This document shows, one piece after another, positions 6,350 through 10,114 of a stretch of 10,114 nt of DNA (within the stretch, counting starts at the first letter, position 1; each line of letters begins with the position of its first letter). Made by a program: the position numbers and the translations under genes. Where the stretch lies: assembly GCA_045585875.1 (NCBI GenBank), contig JAZMZH010000062.1:1-10114 (forward strand), written 5' to 3'. The notes under the pieces are model-generated. The model ran no database searches. It was given only the letters and a program-made list of their open reading frames with translations, and was not told the origin of the DNA. The stretch is from JAVBQJ01 sp045585875 (GTDB lineage Bacteria; Verrucomicrobiota; Lentisphaeria; Victivallales; Victivallaceae).

Positions 6350-6561
6350 ATGAAACCGGGGACCGATTGCAATAAAATGTCGAAAAAAGTGCCGCGCCGC
6401 CCCCCCCCGCCTGTCGGGCTGACGGACCGAGCCGGGAGCACCGGCTTTTCAGGAATCGGCTCTGATGCAGTCGAGAGTCGCGCGCAGAGTACGGTCCCGG
6501 ATCATTGGCCGGGAACACTCGGCGCCGGGATTTCCCCCGGGCCGCGTCCCCCGGGGGGATT
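6350..6561. other. GC-rich intergenic region without a credible gene
   Basis: Together with the lipoprotein leader this makes about 312 bp without a gene. It holds a run of nine C (6400-6408), a small hairpin followed by T on the plus strand (6430-6449), a hairpin TCCCGG/CCGGGA (6495-6514), and the larger hairpin 6533-6559 that follows the transporter operon. Frames open here show no recognisable protein and no ribosome binding site. Confidence 0.6.
6533..6559 (-). terminator. possible 3' stem-loop of the leftward operon
   Basis: TCCCCCGGG (6533-6541) pairs with 6550-6559 (one bulged G) around an eight-base loop, starting two bases beyond the stop of the last transporter gene. No T-run follows on the minus strand, so it is not a canonical intrinsic terminator. 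It could stabilise the mRNA 3' end or assist factor-dependent termination. Confidence 0.35.
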
Positions 6562-6903
6562 TCATGCCGCCAGGGCCGCCATGAACAGTCCGACGGCGGC
6601 CAGCGCGATCCCCGCGAGCTGCACCGGGGTGAGCCTGCTGCGGAATACCGCCCACAAACCGAGCTGACAGGCGACGAAAGCCCCTCCCGATATCAGCGCC
6701 GCCGCCAGATTGGCGTTATCCGGCAGCGCCCCGAAGACGGGCACGAAAAAATACATGCTTGCGATCGATATGACATTGCCGGCGATGAAGCAGATGATTT
6801 TCACTTTTCGTGCCGGGGCGCGTCCGCCGTACCTGATTGTCACCACCGCGAGTATCTGCGTGAGATAAACCATGAAAAGATAAAAAAGCAAAGACATGCT
6901 CAT
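6562..6903 (-). CDS. small 4-TM DMT/SMR-like transporter subunit B
   Basis: This 113-residue membrane protein has four predicted helices (about 4-23, 34-57, 65-87, 94-112), matching the size and pattern of small multidrug resistance-type or half-size drug/metabolite transporters. The first loop is strongly basic (R24, R28, R32, K33, K35), the third loop has R88 and R90, and both ends are uncharged, so the positive-inside rule predicts both termini outside. The membrane glutamate of classical SMR pumps (EmrE Glu14) is absent. The start at 6903 overlaps the previous gene's stop by four bases, and GGAGGGG lies about 12 bases upstream; a second ATG at 6897 is possible. Its partner is the gene immediately upstream. 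The substrate is unknown. Confidence 0.85.
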   Translation of the reverse strand: MSMSLLFYLFMVYLTQILAVVTIRYGGRAPARKVKIICFIAGNVISIASMYFFVPVFGALPDNANLAAALISGGAFVACQLGLWAVFRSRLTPVQLAGIALAAVGLFMAALAA

Positions 6904-7250
6904 GCTTCACGCTCCCCTCCGGCCGTACCCATCACCGTCCCGATAAGGATTATGCCCGTCCCGATCATCTGCCACATGGTCAGCGCGGAATTGAAGCACA
7001 GCCACATGGCGATCTGTCCGACGACGAATGAACAGCCGTAGAGCAGGAGGGTCACGATATTGGCATTTTTCATCAATGCGAAGGCAAGCATCGCCGCCCC
7101 GGAAGTCCCCAGCGAAGTCACACAGCCGAGTACGAAGAAAAGCCAGTGATGTTCCGGCGTGTCGCTGCTCAGGCGGAAAAATATCTGGCCCGCCGTCCCG
7201 GTAACCCAGAATCCGACCACCGCCAGCGCAAACAACAGCTTATTTTTCAT
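6900..7250 (-). CDS. small 4-TM DMT/SMR-like transporter subunit A
   Basis: This 116-residue membrane protein has four predicted helices (about 5-25, 36-59, 65-88, 92-110). The segment GTAGQIFFRLS (18-28) aligns loosely with the SMR first-helix pattern GTxxLKxS, but glycine stands where EmrE has Glu14. The last two helices show the glycine-rich packing typical of the family. Charges lie at the N-terminus (K2, K4), the second loop (K61) and the C-terminus (R114), predicting both termini inside, opposite to subunit B. The start at 7250 is preceded by AAGGAT. It lies 30 bp after the glycoside hydrolase gene and overlaps subunit B, so the three are probably co-transcribed. Confidence 0.85.
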   Translation of the reverse strand: MKNKLLFALAVVGFWVTGTAGQIFFRLSSDTPEHHWLFFVLGCVTSLGTSGAAMLAFALMKNANIVTLLLYGCSFVVGQIAMWLCFNSALTMWQMIGTGIILIGTVMGTAGGEREA

Positions 7251-7280
7251 AACGATCCTTCGGTTCTCCTTTTGACGCCC

Positions 7281-9353
7281 TCAATCCGCGGCGGAGAGCG
7301 CGACGGCGCTGTGAATCCGCACCGACGGCACCCGCACGACCGCGGTTTTCGCCGCTTCATCCCACCGGATCTCAAGCGGCGTATTCTCCGGGAGCAGCAG
7401 GGCCTGCGCAGGAGCCTTTTCGAGGCGGAAGGTCAGGGTGACCGGTCCGACCGGCGGAATCTCGTCAATGGCCTTTTTCCCCGGCGAAGTCGCGGAGCCC
7501 GTGCTCCGGTTGATGAGATGCACCAGGAGACGCCCGTCCTTTTTCCGGAAGATCACGTCGATGACGGAGGGCGCCTCCACCTGGATATCCCGCACGGGGA
7601 TGAGCCGTTTCATAAGCCTGCCTGCGAATTTCCGCGCTTCCGGCAGATAGTAATGGTTGGCGTAGGCTTTGAAGAAATCGCAGGGCAGCGCGATGACCGC
7701 GCCTTTGCCATGGCGGGACAGGACGGCGGCGGGCAGGTCGGTCCGGGAATTTTCCGGGATGTAATTGTCGTAAACATGCTCCAGCGGCTCCGCGGCGGGA
7801 TTGAGTTTTTTCAGAAGCCCCCATTGGGCGGAAGTGACGGGAAATACGCCGCCGTCGCTGTCGCTCAGGAAATAAAGAGGAGTGTCATCCTTCTTTTCGA
7901 TAAAGGACCAGGGCATGCCCGCGTAGGGGCATTTCGTCTCCGCCTCCATCTCCCGGATGCCCAGGTAGTCGAGGCCGAAGGATTTCATCGTCTCCACGCC
8001 ACAGATCAGCAGGGAGCCGCCTTTTTCCACATAATCCTTCATGGCCTGCACGGCCCGGCGGGAAAGCGGCAGATTCTGCCCCAGTACCACGGCCTTGAAT
8101 TCTCCGATCTCGGGGAGCAGCACCGATTCGTCCAGGATGTCAACGTTGTACAGGCAGCCTGTCAGGCAGTCCATGGCGGGGTTGATCGTGTCGGTTTCGC
8201 GGGCGACGAAGTCGGGCGTACAGAAAGGCGTGTTTTCGGAAAAGAGCAGCGCCACTTCATGCACAAGTTCCGCGCCGCGGCAGAACGAAGCCCGCTCGCG
8301 GACGAAATCGCCGACTTTCGCCAGCCGCTTCAGCCGCCAGTCGATCTGCTGGGAGGTGCGCACACCGCCCCCGCACTCGCAGAAGATGTAGCGGCCTCCG
8401 GCGGCGACGACGTGCGCGGCCTCCTGACAGAGCATATCCACCGGCTTCGGATAGAAGTTCGGCGGTCCCAGCTGGGGCCAGCTCATCAGATCCCAGCTTT
8501 TGCCCCGGTTGGCGATCCAGAGCGCCTCGGTCCGCAGATTCAGGATTTTATCATCCAGCGGGAAAAGAGGCGGCGCGTCTCCGCTGAGCCAGTCCAGTCC
8601 GATGTCGGCGTTTTTTCCCACCAGGGGGTACTGTATGGAGTCAAACCAGTTGGAACAGATTTTGGCGTCGGGATTCGCCGCATGGACGGCCGCCGCGTAT
8701 TTTCGGATGGTTTCCGCCACGCTGTCGAACTGAAACTGCCACCATTCCTCGTGGTGCGGATCGCCGGGCTTCAGGGGGATCTCCGTGATGCCCGTCCGGC
8801 GGGTGAATTCCGCCCGGCACTTCGGGCACCAGCAGCCGTGAAACCCCCAGGCGTCGCCGTCGATCCAGAAACCGTCCGCATGATAGACCTCCAGGAGTTC
8901 CAGAAGCTGGGGTATCATGAGCCTGTCCCAGTATTCGGAGCGGGGGCACATCACGCATAAAGACCATTTATCGCTTTCCGGGGTCCATCCGTCGTCCTGA
9001 GCCGGGACCACCCGCCATTCGGGATGTCTGCGGGCCGCCGCCATGTCGATGAAGCCGGAATAATGGCAGATGAGGGGCAGGTTCAGCCGGTCTGCGGCCT
9101 CCCGCCAGGCGGCCACCGCGTCGTGAGACAGCGTATCGCAGACGGCGGCATCCGGCACTTTGCTGAAAAAAGAGGTCACGCCGGGGTGGCCCTTGGAATC
9201 CACCTGCACCCAGTCGGGATTCAGAATTCGAAGGCTTTTCTCCAACTCGTCGGGCAGGGCGCGGTCACCGGCGCCTCTGTCGCCCATCCACAGATGAAGA
9301 TCGGCATGGTAGCCGAAACACGATGAAGCCCCGGGAAAATCCGTCTTTGACAT
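7281..9353 (-). CDS. putative glycoside hydrolase (GHL6/GH29-like barrel with GH42-type middle domain)
   Basis: This 690-residue protein without a signal peptide is probably a cytoplasmic glycosidase. The N-terminal region (about 15-340) looks like a TIM barrel of the hypothetical glycosyl hydrolase 6 type. It includes VDSKGHPGVTS (51-61), HADGFWIDGDAW (158-169), where D165 is a candidate nucleophile by analogy with the fucosidase WFDG motif, and CWCPKC (174-179). Residues about 365-580 resemble the GH42 trimerisation or glutamine-amidotransferase-like fold (EVALLFSEN; AVVLGQNLPLSRRAVQAMKD). The tail from 590 is beta-rich with LLVHLINRS (609-617). The start is fixed by AAAGGA nine bases upstream. 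A GH2-type enzyme gene lies upstream and transporter genes downstream, suggesting a glycan-degradation operon. The exact sugar cannot be told; family membership is judged by eye. Confidence 0.8.
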   Translation of the reverse strand: MSKTDFPGASSCFGYHADLHLWMGDRGAGDRALPDELEKSLRILNPDWVQVDSKGHPGVTSFFSKVPDAAVCDTLSHDAVAAWREAADRLNLPLICHYSGFIDMAAARRHPEWRVVPAQDDGWTPESDKWSLCVMCPRSEYWDRLMIPQLLELLEVYHADGFWIDGDAWGFHGCWCPKCRAEFTRRTGITEIPLKPGDPHHEEWWQFQFDSVAETIRKYAAAVHAANPDAKICSNWFDSIQYPLVGKNADIGLDWLSGDAPPLFPLDDKILNLRTEALWIANRGKSWDLMSWPQLGPPNFYPKPVDMLCQEAAHVVAAGGRYIFCECGGGVRTSQQIDWRLKRLAKVGDFVRERASFCRGAELVHEVALLFSENTPFCTPDFVARETDTINPAMDCLTGCLYNVDILDESVLLPEIGEFKAVVLGQNLPLSRRAVQAMKDYVEKGGSLLICGVETMKSFGLDYLGIREMEAETKCPYAGMPWSFIEKKDDTPLYFLSDSDGGVFPVTSAQWGLLKKLNPAAEPLEHVYDNYIPENSRTDLPAAVLSRHGKGAVIALPCDFFKAYANHYYLPEARKFAGRLMKRLIPVRDIQVEAPSVIDVIFRKKDGRLLVHLINRSTGSATSPGKKAIDEIPPVGPVTLTFRLEKAPAQALLLPENTPLEIRWDEAAKTAVVRVPSVRIHSAVALSAAD

Positions 9354-9367
9354 GTCCGCTTATCCTT

Positions 9368-9502
9368 TCACTTGCTGCCGAATCTTCGGCGTTTCGCCGT
9401 TAAATCCTTTATCAGGCCGCCGCGGCCGGCGGCATCAGGGTTTGTTTTTTTGAACATTTCCCGGTAATCCGGCTTGTCGCTGCGGAAGGGCAGCGCCGCC
9501 AT
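9368..9502 (-). pseudogene. 44-codon out-of-frame C-terminal remnant upstream of the glycoside hydrolase
   Basis: The frame reading MAALPFRSDKPDYREMFKKT and on to KRRRFGSK ends in TGA at 9370-9368. That stop overlaps the ribosome binding site (TGAAAGGA) of the glycoside hydrolase, 14 bp before its start codon, a typical operon junction. The charged, balanced composition looks like a real protein tail. No Shine-Dalgarno sequence precedes its ATG, and the upstream bases belong to the AIDA stub in another frame. The simplest reading is the C-terminus of a lost operon gene whose front was replaced. It could also be a genuine 44-residue protein translated by coupling. The parent family is not recognised. 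Confidence 0.45.
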
Positions 9503-9662
9503 GATTGACGGTGGTTTCAGTGGCGGTGCCGCCGGAAACGTAGAGATTGCCGCCGTCGTTGACGGTGGTTTCGACGGCGGTGCCGCCGCCGAGGACTGTC
9601 ATGTCATCATCGTCCAGAACGATGCCGTTCGAGACCTGACCGCTGGAAACTATATAGCTCAT
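9435..9662 (-). CDS. truncated AIDA-type repeat protein stub
   Basis: This 75-residue open frame begins MSYIVSSGQVSNGIVL, the usual opening of AIDA-I-like repeat adhesins. It has about one and a half 18-residue repeats: GGTAVETTVNDGGNLYVS (26-43), then GGTATETTVNHGG (44-56). Normal family members carry many such repeats forming a beta-helix passenger and an export or barrel domain; none of that is present. After residue 56 the sequence changes to AALPQRQAGLPGNVQKNKP, an unrelated frame that runs to a stop. The ribosome binding site AGGAG, eight bases upstream, supports the start. The gene begins 26 bp after the GH2-type enzyme. It is probably a recombination scar; any product would be a short, perhaps non-functional peptide. 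Confidence 0.7.
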   Translation of the reverse strand: MSYIVSSGQVSNGIVLDDDDMTVLGGGTAVETTVNDGGNLYVSGGTATETTVNHGGAALPQRQAGLPGNVQKNKP

Positions 9663-9688
9663 TGGTTCTTCTCCTGTTGTCCTGAGCA

Positions 9689-10114
9689 TCACATCGTGTA
9701 AGAATCCCGCAAGTGAGTAATCCGCAGTTTTTCCCGCAGTTCCTCCGCCGTATGCGGCTGCTCCGGTTCGTAAAGAATTTCCATCGGCCGGTCGGGCAAA
9801 AGCGTGAAACTGTTGTCGCCGAACACCCCCTTGTCGCCGGTCACCGCCAGCCAGACGAAAAATGCCGGATGCTCGGAGGTCAACGTGATTTTGAAGCGAT
9901 TGCCGCCCAGATCTTCCACGTTATGACCGATGTTCGCCTTCGGCAGATCACAGCTTTTATAAGGAGCGAAGAAAAAGGTGTTGCGATGCGTGAATTTCCG
10001 GTGGTCCGCGCTTTCCGCAGTCGTTTCCAATTCCAGGAACATCTTTTCCGGCGCCTCCGGAAGATCCGAATCCGTCAGCTCCAGCAGCACCCGGCTTTCG
10101 GCATCCGGAAATTC
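9689..10114 (-). CDS. C-terminal part of a GH2-type beta-mannosidase-like enzyme (cut by window edge)
   Basis: The last 141 residues of a larger protein are visible, and the frame is open to the window end, so the start lies beyond 10114. The segment NTFFFAPYKSCDLPKANI and then PAFFVWLAVTGDKGVFGDNS, TLLPDRPMEILYEPE resemble the C-terminal immunoglobulin-like domain of GH2 beta-mannosidases and exo-beta-glucosaminidases. There the pattern of a non-catalytic beta-sandwich ending in FSDNxFxLLPGE is common. The protein ends LRITHLRDSYTM. Catalytic residues lie outside the window, so activity cannot be confirmed. It is the first visible gene of the leftward glycan operon. Confidence 0.72.
   Translation of the reverse strand, partial: EFPDAESRVLLELTDSDLPEAPEKMFLELETTAESADHRKFTHRNTFFFAPYKSCDLPKANIGHNVEDLGGNRFKITLTSEHPAFFVWLAVTGDKGVFGDNSFTLLPDRPMEILYEPEQPHTAEELREKLRITHLRDSYTM

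Noticed and set aside
6400..6408. Run of nine C as a phase-variation tract
   Set aside because: It lies in no credible gene and about 50 bp upstream of the lipoprotein -35, too far for a spacer effect; GC-rich intergenic sequence explains it.
6430..6449. AGCCGG/CCGGCT hairpin followed by T as a plus-strand terminator
   Set aside because: No plus-strand gene lies between the AraC stop at 5402 and this point, and the stem is only six pairs with four T.
9377..9399. Two overlapping hairpins (GCCGAA/TTCGGC and CGGCG/CGCCG) as a riboswitch or attenuator before the glycoside hydrolase gene
   Set aside because: They are short, lie inside the apparent coding tail of the remnant, and no terminator or known aptamer pattern accompanies them.

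Overview
The window looks like a chromosomal piece of a GC-rich Gram-negative gut or aquatic anaerobe. The mix of an AraC regulator, a GHL6-like and a GH2-type glycoside hydrolase, an AIDA-type adhesin stub beginning MSYIVSSG, and hairpin-rich intergenic repeats resembles Lentisphaerota (Victivallales). That placement is an inference from family flavour; no marker gene here proves it.

Layout, left to right. A tRNA-Glu(TTC) gene with a strong sigma70-type promoter (54-176, +) is followed by a ~570 bp array (177-745) built from copies of the tRNA 3' end and twelve GCGAAGC mini-hairpins. The array stops 5 bp from the stop codon of a convergent acyl-CoA synthetase (746-2383, -). A divergent intergenic region (2384-2550) carries back-to-back promoters. 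The rightward one drives a membrane sensor PP2C phosphatase (2551-4530, +) that overlaps an AraC-family regulator by 4 bp (4527-5402, +); this looks like a sensing and regulation operon. A second array of twelve ~24 bp units (5411-5720) fills the next convergent junction. Beyond it lies a small lipoprotein gene (5724-6248, -) with its own promoter.

The right third reads leftward as a probable carbohydrate operon. In transcription order it holds the C-terminus of a GH2/beta-mannosidase-type enzyme (cut by the window edge), a short AIDA-repeat stub, an out-of-frame C-terminal gene remnant, a GHL6-like glycoside hydrolase (7281-9353), and two overlapping 4-TM small transporter genes (6900-7250 and 6562-6903). 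The transporters look like an antiparallel heterodimer.

The most unusual feature is the tRNA-Glu 3' end. The 30 bases 156-185, covering part of the T-arm, the acceptor 3' strand, CCA and the T-tract, can pair with bases 188-220 just downstream, and pieces of the same sequence are re-used through the array. Both repeat arrays sit exactly at convergent gene junctions, which suggests a shared role in 3'-end formation or in blocking read-through, or a shared tolerance of expansion there. A second point of note is the small scar between the two glycoside hydrolase genes, where an AIDA N-terminal cassette appears to have replaced most of an operon gene.
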